A stretch of 64,000 bases of DNA, from the NCBI RefSeq assembly GCF_000154725.1, contig NZ_DS544873.1, positions 739,569-803,568 on the forward strand. The letters are read 5' to 3'. The DNA comes from Kordia algicida OT-1. GTDB taxonomy: Bacteria; Bacteroidota; Bacteroidia; Flavobacteriales; Flavobacteriaceae. Position 1 is the stretch's first letter, and each line of letters begins with the position of its first letter. Positions 27,102-33,974 of this stretch are shown in pieces. The notes below the pieces were generated by a model. It made no database searches, was not told where the DNA came from, and saw only the letters and a program-made list of their open reading frames with translations. The position numbers and the translations under genes are program-made.

Positions 27102-28874
27102 ATGTTGAATTTTAAGCAGTATTGCTGTTCCTCAATTTTCAAAATATATCTATTACTTATTTTCCTTTGCGGAAGTATCTTTGCGAATGCTCAACCGGAT
27201 TCTTTAGCGACAAAATCGTATGAAGAGCTCCATCAAAATTTCTTCAAAACGATCAATAAAAACCCGGAGAAATCGCTCATCTATCTAAATGTTGCATATA
27301 AAATCGCTAAAAAGGAAAACGACACCATCAAAATTATTGATGTATTGTCTAAAAAAGCCTATAGCAAATCATTAGTAACCAAAAACGAAGAAGCTTTACA
27401 AGACATTGAAGAAGCAACAGTATTGGCAAAATCTACAAAAAACTATTCGTTGCTGAGCCGACTTTATAGTCAAAAAGGAAACATAGCCACCATCATGGGC
27501 GAACACATCAAAGCGCTCGAAGCACAAATAAAATCGAAAGATTATGCGGTATTAAGTGGAAATAAAAGTAACGAACTCAAGGCGTTAATCAACATTGCTT
27601 TTATCAAACAATTGAATCAAGCTTATGATGAAGCCATTGCAATTTATAAAGAAAGTTTAAACATTTTAGATGAATTGAACATTAGTACAGCAGAGAAAAA
27701 TTATGATAAAATTTCGTTGTATAGCAAGTTGTGTGATGCATATTTAAGAAAACAAGAGCTCAATAATGAAAATGAAGATGATTTGGCATCTGCAGAATAT
27801 TACAACAATCTTGGCTTAGAAATATGTTCAAAAAAAGAAAATACAATTGATTATTACCTTCTTTTAATGAACAAAGCGATTATTTATTTTGAAAAAGAAG
27901 AACACTCAGAAAGCATACAATTAACCAACGAAATCATAGCTCACGCCGAAAAACAAAACGACGACGTTTTACTATCAACAGCATATTTCTACATGGGGAA
28001 AAATTATGATGCGCTCGAAAATCATTCGAAAGCTATAATGTACCTTGAAAAGTTTTATGAAATTCTCAAAAAATCTGAAAAAGTCTTCTCTAACGAACGA
28101 CAATTGCATGCGTTACTTGCGTTAAATTATTCTAAAATTGGTAATGGTAAAAAATCGAAATTTCATTACAAAGCGCAAGAAAGATTGTTACAAAAAGAAC
28201 GAAAAGAACATGTTGAGGTTGTCTCAACCATTCATACCAAACATGATATTGAAGAAATAAATGACAAATTGGAAGTGCTTTCGGCAGAATTTGAAGCAGA
28301 AGAAAAACGTAAAAAGCTATTATATATTATCTCTGCACTATTACTCATGTTGCTTATAGGAAGTTTTATTTTCTACAGAACAAAAGTAAAACGTATTCAA
28401 AAAAGGGCAGAAGCGGTCTTGCAAAAAGTAATACAGTTAGAAACTCAACAAGAAAAACAAAAAGAAGAAAATCAGAAAACAGGAACCAGCATTTCTGAAA
28501 AAGTTACCGACAAAAAAGCAGCGATACTCTTAGAGAAACTAGCGCAATTTGAAGCGAAAGAAGAATACTTATCAATACACTGTAGTTTAAGCTATGTTGC
28601 GGAAAAAGTAAAATCAAACACTTCCTATGTTTCCAATGTAATAAACAATTACAAAAACAAAACCTTCAAATCATACATTACCGAATTACGAATCAATGCG
28701 GCACTAATTCGTTTAAAAAATGATGAAAAATTGCGTTCATATACCATACAAGCAATCGCGGAAGAATTCGGTTTCAAACGACAAGAAACTTTTTCAAAAG
28801 CATTCAAATCTCAAACAGGAATCTATCCGTCACAATACCTAAAAAAGCTGCGAGAAGACTTAGAAATTGATTGA
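27102..28874 (+). CDS. membrane-spanning TPR regulator with cytoplasmic AraC-type HTH domain
   Basis: The 590-residue protein has a signal peptide (cleavage near ANAQ, 30), a periplasmic solenoid of TPR-like helices (about 35-395), one membrane helix (LLYIISALLLMLLIGSFIFY, about 404-425), a coiled coil (about 427-475) and a C-terminal AraC/XylS DNA-binding domain ending in AEEFGFKRQETFSKAF and GIYPSQYLKKL. It therefore senses something in the periplasm and acts directly on DNA. It is followed by a GG-leader peptide gene (28959) with a 24-bp palindrome over its own stop codon. A second protein of the same architecture lies at 59360-61048, also followed by a GG-leader peptide. Ligand and targets unknown; the adjacent peptide is the obvious candidate. 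Confidence 0.88.
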   Translation: MLNFKQYCCSSIFKIYLLLIFLCGSIFANAQPDSLATKSYEELHQNFFKTINKNPEKSLIYLNVAYKIAKKENDTIKIIDVLSKKAYSKSLVTKNEEALQDIEEATVLAKSTKNYSLLSRLYSQKGNIATIMGEHIKALEAQIKSKDYAVLSGNKSNELKALINIAFIKQLNQAYDEAIAIYKESLNILDELNISTAEKNYDKISLYSKLCDAYLRKQELNNENEDDLASAEYYNNLGLEICSKKENTIDYYLLLMNKAIIYFEKEEHSESIQLTNEIIAHAEKQNDDVLLSTAYFYMGKNYDALENHSKAIMYLEKFYEILKKSEKVFSNERQLHALLALNYSKIGNGKKSKFHYKAQERLLQKERKEHVEVVSTIHTKHDIEEINDKLEVLSAEFEAEEKRKKLLYIISALLLMLLIGSFIFYRTKVKRIQKRAEAVLQKVIQLETQQEKQKEENQKTGTSISEKVTDKKAAILLEKLAQFEAKEEYLSIHCSLSYVAEKVKSNTSYVSNVINNYKNKTFKSYITELRINAALIRLKNDEKLRSYTIQAIAEEFGFKRQETFSKAFKSQTGIYPSQYLKKLREDLEID

Positions 28875-28893
28875 TAGTTTATAAACTATCAAT
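28870..28893. promoter_or_regulatory. 24-bp perfect palindrome between regulator and peptide gene
   Basis: A perfect dyad with core GATAGTTTATAAACTATC (28873-28890), extended by three bases on each side, overlaps the regulator's stop codon and lies 66 bases before the peptide start. It could be a dimer-binding operator or a short hairpin limiting read-through. No T tract follows, so a simple terminator is less likely. Confidence 0.65.
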
Positions 28894-28958
28894 GGTAAAC
28901 TCCTGAAAACACTCGTTTTTTTAGTTTCTTTACATTCCTAACATTAAATTGTATTCTA

Positions 28959-29246
28959 ATGAAGAAAAAGAATTTAGCATCGTTAAAATTAAGAAAAAAC
29001 AAAATTTCGAATCTCAACTTATTAAGAAAACAAATAGGAGGAATCAATACAACCGATACATTTACAACCACAGAATCGGAATCCAATCCTGATTCTATAC
29101 CGCAAACTTATGCCTGTCAAGCAACAGAAACATGTCAAACCAATTATAGTTGCGAAGATTGTAATACAAACGATACTACTAGGGGAAATCAGTCGCAAAG
29201 TTTACAAGTTGCTTGTCATGCTCTTGGATCATTAATGGGTTGTTAA
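28959..29246 (+). CDS. GG-leader Cys/Thr-rich peptide, putative RiPP precursor
   Basis: The 95-residue peptide begins with a basic amphipathic leader (LASLKLRKNKISNLNLLRKQ) ending in IGG (26-28), then a core of 67 residues very rich in Thr, Ser, Asn and Gln with six cysteines (YAC, ETC, YSC, EDC, VAC, and the terminal MGC). The leader resembles TIGR04149/class I lanthipeptide leaders. There are no modification enzymes adjacent; instead a TPR-AraC regulator is upstream and two alpha/beta hydrolases are downstream. A terminator follows at 29278. Whether the Thr/Cys are cross-linked is unknown. Confidence 0.78.
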   Translation: MKKKNLASLKLRKNKISNLNLLRKQIGGINTTDTFTTTESESNPDSIPQTYACQATETCQTNYSCEDCNTNDTTRGNQSQSLQVACHALGSLMGC

Positions 29247-29277
29247 AAACCAAAAATTAGTCCAAACTAAAAAAAAT

Positions 29278-29313
29278 AAAAGCATTTGATTCTTGCAAAA
29301 TCAGGTGCTTTTT
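29278..29313 (+). terminator. intrinsic terminator after the Cys/Thr-rich peptide
   Basis: Arms AAAGCATTTGATT and AATCAGGTGCTTT pair fully if two G-U pairs are allowed, and are followed by a T run. It should separate the peptide from the hydrolase genes, at least partly. Confidence 0.7.
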
Positions 29314-29386
29314 CTGTCAATACAGATTTCTTCTCAGCAGTTTCACAAACTTTTCCTATCTTAAAGCTTCAAAACAAAAAGCATAC

Positions 29387-30247
29387 ATGTCATATTGGGC
29401 AATAGGAATTGTGAGCGTTATATTTATCTACATCATAGCAAATGTAGTGCTATACTTTTTGCAAGAACGCTTTATCTTCAAAGCTGAAAAACTACCAAGT
29501 GATTTTAAATTTGACTATGAAAACCAAATCTTTGACGAATATAACATAGAAGTTGATGAAGGTGTAAACATCAATGGAATCCATTTCAAAGTTCGCAAAC
29601 CAAAAGGAGTTGTCTTATATCTCAAGGGAAACTCTAGAAGTATAAAAGGTTGGGGGAAATTTGCGGTCGATTTCACACGTCACGGTTTTGATGTGCTCAT
29701 GGTAGACTATCGTGGTTACGGAAAAAGTACGGGAAAACGAACTGAAGCAGGAATCAAAAAAGATTTGCAATACGTATACGATCGACTCAAAGAACAAGTT
29801 GATGAAAAATTTATCACACTTTACGGAAGGTCATTAGGTTCTGGCTTTGCTACAAAACTAGCTTCTAGCAACAATCCACGATTGCTCATCTTAGATGCAC
29901 CATATTACAGTGTAAAACACATTACAAAACGATTTTTACCTATCATGCCAATGTCGCTCATTTTGCGATTTCCTGTAAAAACCTATCGTTGGATTGAATA
30001 TGTAAAATGTCCCATAAAAATCATTCATGGCACGAGCGACAAACTCATTCCATTCAAAACCAGCGTAAAACTATCCAAAATAAATCCAAAATGGACACGA
30101 CTATATCCAGTGATTGATGGCGGACACAATAACTTACACACGTACCCACAATACCATCGTTTTCTAGAAGAAATATTACATTCGGAACTGCCAAAAGAAA
30201 TAGATCCAAAAAATTCCAGCCTCAATTTCAGAAGAAAAAAAACATAA
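29387..30247 (+). CDS. alpha/beta hydrolase (ABHD13/17-like), membrane-anchored, paralog 1
   Basis: The 286-residue protein has an N-terminal membrane anchor (about 4-26) and an alpha/beta hydrolase fold with MVDYRGYGKSTGKR, nucleophile elbow GRSLGS (Ser149), acid HGTSDKLIP and His in GGHNNL. It is most like the ABHD13/ABHD17/BEM46 group of serine hydrolases. The oxyanion-loop motif is YLKGNSRS instead of the usual FHGN, an unusual replacement of His by Lys. It ends directly before the ATG of its paralog (stop 30245-30247, start 30248). Substrate unknown. Confidence 0.87.
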   Translation: MSYWAIGIVSVIFIYIIANVVLYFLQERFIFKAEKLPSDFKFDYENQIFDEYNIEVDEGVNINGIHFKVRKPKGVVLYLKGNSRSIKGWGKFAVDFTRHGFDVLMVDYRGYGKSTGKRTEAGIKKDLQYVYDRLKEQVDEKFITLYGRSLGSGFATKLASSNNPRLLILDAPYYSVKHITKRFLPIMPMSLILRFPVKTYRWIEYVKCPIKIIHGTSDKLIPFKTSVKLSKINPKWTRLYPVIDGGHNNLHTYPQYHRFLEEILHSELPKEIDPKNSSLNFRRKKT

Positions 30248-31051
30248 ATGAAGTATTTAAAAACATTTGGGTTTACTATCATTGCAATATATTTATTCAT
30301 CACAAGTATGTTAGTAGGTTTTCAGGAAAAAATCATATTTCGAAGCGAAGTATTGCCACAAGATCACGTATTTACGTCGTCACTTCCCTTTGAAGAGCTA
30401 TACCTAAAAGCTACTGATGATGCCATACTACACGGATTACACTACAAACAAGAAAACCCACAAGGAATCATACTCTATTTTCACGGAAACGCTAGAACCA
30501 TAGATTATTGGGGAAAATGGGCAGAACAACTTTCAACTCAATACAACTATGATGTCGTTATCATGGACTATCGCGGTTACGGGAAAAGCATGGGGAAACG
30601 CAGTCACAAAAAAATGCTAGATGATGCATTACTATTCTATGACTATGCGCAAACAAAATTCACTCCAGAAAAAACAATCATATTTGGTCGTTCACTTGGC
30701 GGCGCATTCGCAACACATGTGGCAAAGCAGCGAAAAGCAAAACTACTCATATTAGAATCTACCTTTACCAATGTTTTAGACATCGCACGCAAGCAATTTT
30801 GGTTCTTACCATTAAAATGGTTGCTCAAATATCCTTTCCAAAACGATAAAAACATCAAAGAAATCTCCATGCCTACGCATATCATACACGGAACAGATGA
30901 CGAAGTAGTGCCGTACAGTCATGGACAAAAGCTCTACAAAAAATCAGGAAGCAATTTCAAAAAATGCTACACAATAAAAGAAGGTTTACACAACAACCTA
31001 ATTGATTATCCAGAATACTTTCAAGCTCTAGACAGCATTCTAAAAAAATAA
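30248..31051 (+). CDS. alpha/beta hydrolase (ABHD13/17-like), membrane-anchored, paralog 2
   Basis: A 267-residue tandem paralog of the previous gene with an N-terminal membrane anchor (TFGFTIIAIYLFITSMLVGF) and the canonical elements YFHGNART, MDYRGYGKSMGKR, GRSLGG (Ser149, the same residue number as paralog 1), HGTDDEVVP and GLHNNL. Zero-base spacing to paralog 1 implies one operon. Sequence similarity between them is obvious over the entire length. A serine esterase, thioesterase or peptidase activity is possible; substrate unknown. Confidence 0.88.
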   Translation: MKYLKTFGFTIIAIYLFITSMLVGFQEKIIFRSEVLPQDHVFTSSLPFEELYLKATDDAILHGLHYKQENPQGIILYFHGNARTIDYWGKWAEQLSTQYNYDVVIMDYRGYGKSMGKRSHKKMLDDALLFYDYAQTKFTPEKTIIFGRSLGGAFATHVAKQRKAKLLILESTFTNVLDIARKQFWFLPLKWLLKYPFQNDKNIKEISMPTHIIHGTDDEVVPYSHGQKLYKKSGSNFKKCYTIKEGLHNNLIDYPEYFQALDSILKK

Positions 31052-31161
31052 TAAAAGCAATGAATTGATATGAAAACGCAAAACCAGTTCATTAAGCAAA
31101 TCTCAAAAAGATTTTAATAATACTCGAATAACGTTCATTGAGCGAAGTAGAAGTGAGATAT

Positions 31162-31411
31162 TGAGTACGTTTATCAATACGCGCTATTATATTGCTTCAA
31201 TTGATGATGAACTATTGGGTGAAAACTCATTCTTATCATAGAAGATGCTCAAGAAACAGTTGATGCTTCGAGTTTGTTGGAAACTATAAAAAGCGCTAAA
31301 GATTTTGCCAAATTCGAAATCCCAAAAGCCATTTATACAGTAAAGAACTTTACTGAAACCAACACGGAAAAAGTACAACGTTTGCAGACTTTAATTTCAC
31401 TTGGTATTTGA
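31162..31411 (+). pseudogene. decayed 3' fragment of an AMP-forming acyl-CoA ligase, probably menE
   Basis: Translation of the plus strand gives FINTRYYIASIDDELLGE, then after a one-base frameshift near 31224 continues as LILIIEDAQETVDASSLLET and FEIPKAIYTVKNFTETNTEKVQ to a stop at 31409-31411. That is the C-terminal domain pattern of AMP-binding ligases, where the family has ...DELLGEKVVL... and ...PKAIYFV..F..T.TGK..R.. ; it best resembles Bacteroidota o-succinylbenzoate-CoA ligases. The rest of the gene is missing: the sequence upstream (31130-31160) is repeat debris (TTGAGCGAAG). Confidence 0.7.
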
Positions 31412-31490
31412 AGTTTAATGGTTTAAAGGTTTATGTGTTTATAAGTTTAACAGTTTACACTTTGAAATATACTGGAAGTAAATATTTTAA

Positions 31491-31581
31491 CCCAAAACCC
31501 AAAACCCAAAACCCAAAACCCAAAACCCAAAACCCAAAACCCAAAACCCAAAACCCAAAACCCAAAACCCAAAACCCAAAA
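31491..31581. repeat. (CCCAAAA)x13 tandem repeat
   Basis: Exactly 13 perfect, adjacent copies of the 7-base unit CCCAAAA (91 bases). The minus strand reads (TTTTGGG)x13, so groups of G3 recur every seven bases and can form G-quadruplexes; the unit looks like a telomeric repeat. It lies in an intergenic region 104 bases before a gene start. A frame across it encodes PKPKTQN repeats but has no other coding signs. Confidence 0.95.
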
Positions 31582-31684
31582 TACCTTTCAGAAATATATT
31601 AAAAATAAGTCTTAAAAAAGTGTTGAAAAATGATAGAAGCATTATTTTTATTACCTTTTGTCACAATTATAACAAACTGATTGC

Positions 31685-32503
31685 ATGAAGTTTTCCCGCA
31701 TTTTACTTCACATTTTGATAGTAATTCTACTTACGATACTCACACAAGTTGGCGGAGTTGTGTATGTACTATATTTATTGTTGAAGCGTTATATAAAATT
31801 GAATGGCTGGAAGAAAAAAATAACAAATATTGGATTGTTTTTGGCATTGTATAGTGTTTGGTCATTCATATTGATTCCTAGTTTGGCAAGAAATTTATAT
31901 GGTAGAAAACCACTTCCTATTACAAATACAGCTTTAAAACCTTTACGAGCCTATACTTTTTTGATGAATCGGCATTATGTAGCTGAAGATTTGTACGATG
32001 TGTTACTTGCAGAAGCAACCGCAATGCAAAACGAATTTCCAGGAACAATAACGTATTATTTGGATGGCTGTTTTCCGTTGGGTAAAAAATTTCCATTGTT
32101 GCCACATTGGAGTCATAACGACGGACGTAAAATCGATTTGGCTTTTTATTACACAGATGCAACTACAAAAAAATACAGAAACGGAAGTCCGTCATGGTTG
32201 GGTTACGGCGTTTGCGAATCGCCCACAGCAAAAGAGGAAAATATGCCTGAATTTTGTGCGGAAAAAGGATACTTTCAATATAGTTTTTTGGAAAAAATAG
32301 TCCCGCAATACAAAAAAGGAAATTATGTATTTGATAAAACGCGAACCAAAACGTTCATTCAGAAATTGACAGCTTCTTCAAAAATAAAGAAGATTTTTAT
32401 TGAACCACATTTAAAAGCGCGGATGCATTTGAGAAGTTCTAAAATACGTTTTCATGGTTGTCACGCAGTTCGTCATGACGATCATATTCATGTGCAATTG
32501 TAG
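31685..32503 (+). CDS. membrane-anchored LAS-type (MepA/DacA-like) metallopeptidase candidate
   Basis: The 272-residue protein starts with two hydrophobic segments (IVILLTILTQVGGVVYVLYLLL; IGLFLALYSVWSFILIPSL) and has a soluble domain with the metal motifs of the LAS peptidase superfamily: PHWSHNDGRKIDLAF (SxHxxGxxxD type) and, near the C-terminus, RHDDHIHVQL (HxH). LAS enzymes cleave peptidoglycan peptides or D-Ala-D-X bonds. Cysteine pairs (DGC, YGVCES, EFC, FHGCH) may form disulfides in the periplasm. The specific bond cut is unknown. It stands alone; the gene before is a pseudogene and repeat. Confidence 0.72.
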   Translation: MKFSRILLHILIVILLTILTQVGGVVYVLYLLLKRYIKLNGWKKKITNIGLFLALYSVWSFILIPSLARNLYGRKPLPITNTALKPLRAYTFLMNRHYVAEDLYDVLLAEATAMQNEFPGTITYYLDGCFPLGKKFPLLPHWSHNDGRKIDLAFYYTDATTKKYRNGSPSWLGYGVCESPTAKEENMPEFCAEKGYFQYSFLEKIVPQYKKGNYVFDKTRTKTFIQKLTASSKIKKIFIEPHLKARMHLRSSKIRFHGCHAVRHDDHIHVQL

Positions 32504-32506
32504 TAA

Positions 32507-32713
32507 TTATTTTGATTTTTTTGGACTGATTTTACTTTCAAGATCAATCAACTTTTCTAGTAATTTATCATCTTCAACATAAAACATTTCAGGACAAGGA
32601 TTTTCTGGTCGTACAGCAACCATAAGTAATTGTCCTAATCTAAAATCAGGATTTGCTTCCCAAACTTCTTCAAGTTTTTCTAAAATTTTCGGAATACGAT
32701 TTTTATCTCTCAT
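32507..32713 (-). CDS. small conserved hypothetical protein, 68 aa
   Basis: The start at ATG 32713 (MRDKNRIPKILEKLEEVW) fits; a longer frame reaches into the upstream gene but is not needed. The product contains IPKILEKLEEVWEANPDFRLGQLLM and AVRPENPCPEMFYVEDDKLLEKL, a compact alpha-beta pattern seen in small conserved proteins of Bacteroidota and phages. Function unknown. It overlaps the 3' end of the 108-aa gene by 11 bases, so both are cotranscribed. Confidence 0.7.
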   Translation of the reverse strand: MRDKNRIPKILEKLEEVWEANPDFRLGQLLMVAVRPENPCPEMFYVEDDKLLEKLIDLESKISPKKSK

Positions 32714-33029
32714 GTTGCGGACGATTGTTAGCGTAATATTCCTTCTTTGCCTTTTTATTCTTATAATAACCAACAACGACTAATGAAAGCGGAAAGAAAA
32801 GGATAATGCCAATCCATTTTAAAACAGTCAAAAAGATATTTCCATTTTCATCATCAGCAGATTTTACGCCTGTCAACTCTTGATATTCTGAAAACGTTGC
32901 GGTTTTCTTTCGTAACAATTCGTGTGCGGCATCAACTTCGTAACTGTTATATTGACTTGGATTTTTGATAATTTCCAACAATTCTTCTTGTGATTTATCT
33001 TTAAATTCTTTTACGTATTTGTCTTTCAT
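32703..33029 (-). CDS. hypothetical protein with one membrane helix, 108 aa
   Basis: The N-terminal half is a charged helical domain (DKSQEELLEIIKNPSQYNSYEVDAAHELLRKK), the kind of small helical repeat that recurs in Bacteroidota membrane proteins, followed by a single membrane segment (VLKWIGIILFFPLSLVVVGYY) and a basic tail. Its end overlaps the start of the 68-aa gene by 11 bases. No homolog with a known function is recognised. Confidence 0.7.
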   Translation of the reverse strand: MKDKYVKEFKDKSQEELLEIIKNPSQYNSYEVDAAHELLRKKTATFSEYQELTGVKSADDENGNIFLTVLKWIGIILFFPLSLVVVGYYKNKKAKKEYYANNRPQHER

Positions 33030-33109
33030 AGATGCTCTTATTCAGTATGTGGGAACTTTAAAAATATTATTTTTGTCACAATTTAGATATTTTGCATACT
33101 AATAATGAT

Positions 33110-33259
33110 ATGAAAACTATTTTTATTATCGCTATTATTATTATTATTATTGGTTGTGTGTTTTTTGCTTTTTTATTTCCAAAAGGATCTAAAATCCTAG
33201 GAATGCCTGCGGAAATGTTCTTTAAAAAAGACGATTCTGATGAAAAAGATATTGACTAA
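33110..33259 (+). CDS. small single-pass membrane protein, 49 aa
   Basis: ATG at 33110 opens a 49-codon frame: MKTIFIIA, a run of six Ile (ATT repeats), GCVFFAFLFP, then a hydrophilic GSKILGMPAEMFFKKDD and acidic end. The stop is just ahead of the converging CHAP gene. It has the composition of a genuine membrane microprotein, but the ATT repeat could also be low-complexity noise, hence moderate confidence. Confidence 0.5.
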   Translation: MKTIFIIAIIIIIIGCVFFAFLFPKGSKILGMPAEMFFKKDDSDEKDID

Positions 33260-33260
33260 A

Positions 33261-33848
33261 TTATTCTTTTCGCAACCAACCTACAATTTTTTTATCTAGA
33301 ATTTTCCAACGATTATTTTCTTGAATTAAGTCATACGAAACGCGTGTATCGCCAAATGGTCCTGCGTTTTGTTGTATGATGCTTACTGTGTTTTCGGAAA
33401 CTTCTGTGACAATCGCGACATGTCCAAAACGATTGTACCAAGAAGCTTCAAACACTACAATATCGTTTGTTTTTGGTTTCGAAATACTTTTGTTGGTATA
33501 CTGAATCAGGTTTCGTTGCACATTGCGTTTTCCGTCTTTAACCTTCGGATTAAAAAAATCTTTGGCATGTCCGTAACTATCAGGCATTTTGTGATTTAAA
33601 TGCTCGTAATAATAGCGTTTTACAAATTCTACACATTGAAATTCCAATCCGAGATTATATCCATCTTTCGTTACATTTCGTTTCTCTACATGATTTACAG
33701 CGCCATTATAAAAAACTGTTACATTATTGAAAGCATCTATGGATTCGCCAACGCTTCGAAAAGGATTCAGATTGACATGTTGTGAAAGTTTCAACAAACC
33801 TACACCACAAAGAAGAATTATAAAAAGGAACAGAAATTTTCGTTTCAT
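33261..33848 (-). CDS. CHAP-domain amidase (NlpC/P60-like), secreted or membrane-anchored
   Basis: An N-terminal hydrophobic segment (FLFLFIILLCGVGLLKL) precedes a CHAP domain: the catalytic Cys in LEFQCVEFVKRYYYEH (about 68-83), the catalytic His in FGHVAIVTEV and the polar residue in IIQQNAGPFGDTRV. CHAP enzymes cut peptidoglycan cross-bridges or, in the glutathionylspermidine branch, amide bonds of polyamine conjugates; the QCVEF...YNRFGHVAIV pattern resembles both. Length 195 residues. It converges with the 49-aa membrane protein gene. Periplasmic location is inferred. Confidence 0.85.
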   Translation of the reverse strand: MKRKFLFLFIILLCGVGLLKLSQHVNLNPFRSVGESIDAFNNVTVFYNGAVNHVEKRNVTKDGYNLGLEFQCVEFVKRYYYEHLNHKMPDSYGHAKDFFNPKVKDGKRNVQRNLIQYTNKSISKPKTNDIVVFEASWYNRFGHVAIVTEVSENTVSIIQQNAGPFGDTRVSYDLIQENNRWKILDKKIVGWLRKE

Positions 33849-33935
33849 GCTGAAAAATAGTGAATTCTTAATTTATAGAAAGCAACACTAAAAGGAAAAT
33901 ATTTTTGCTGCAAATCTCTACAGAAATGCTTTAAT

Positions 33936-33967
33936 ATTGAGTTATAACGCTAATAAGCGTATATTTG
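33936..33967 (+). promoter_or_regulatory. promoter of the YgiQ-type gene
   Basis: ATTG (33936-33939) and TATATTTG (33960-33967) approximate the Bacteroidota -33 TTTG and -7 TAnnTTTG elements with 20 bases between. Transcription would begin near 33974, just at the start codon, so the message may be nearly leaderless. Confidence 0.5.
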
Positions 33968-33974
33968 CAGTCTT

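Noticed and set aside
31491-31581. possible CRISPR array
   Set aside because: The repeat unit is 7 bases with no spacers; this is a simple tandem repeat.
31408-31602. frame encoding PKPKTQN repeats
   Set aside because: It consists almost wholly of the CCCAAAA tandem repeat and has no coding support outside it.
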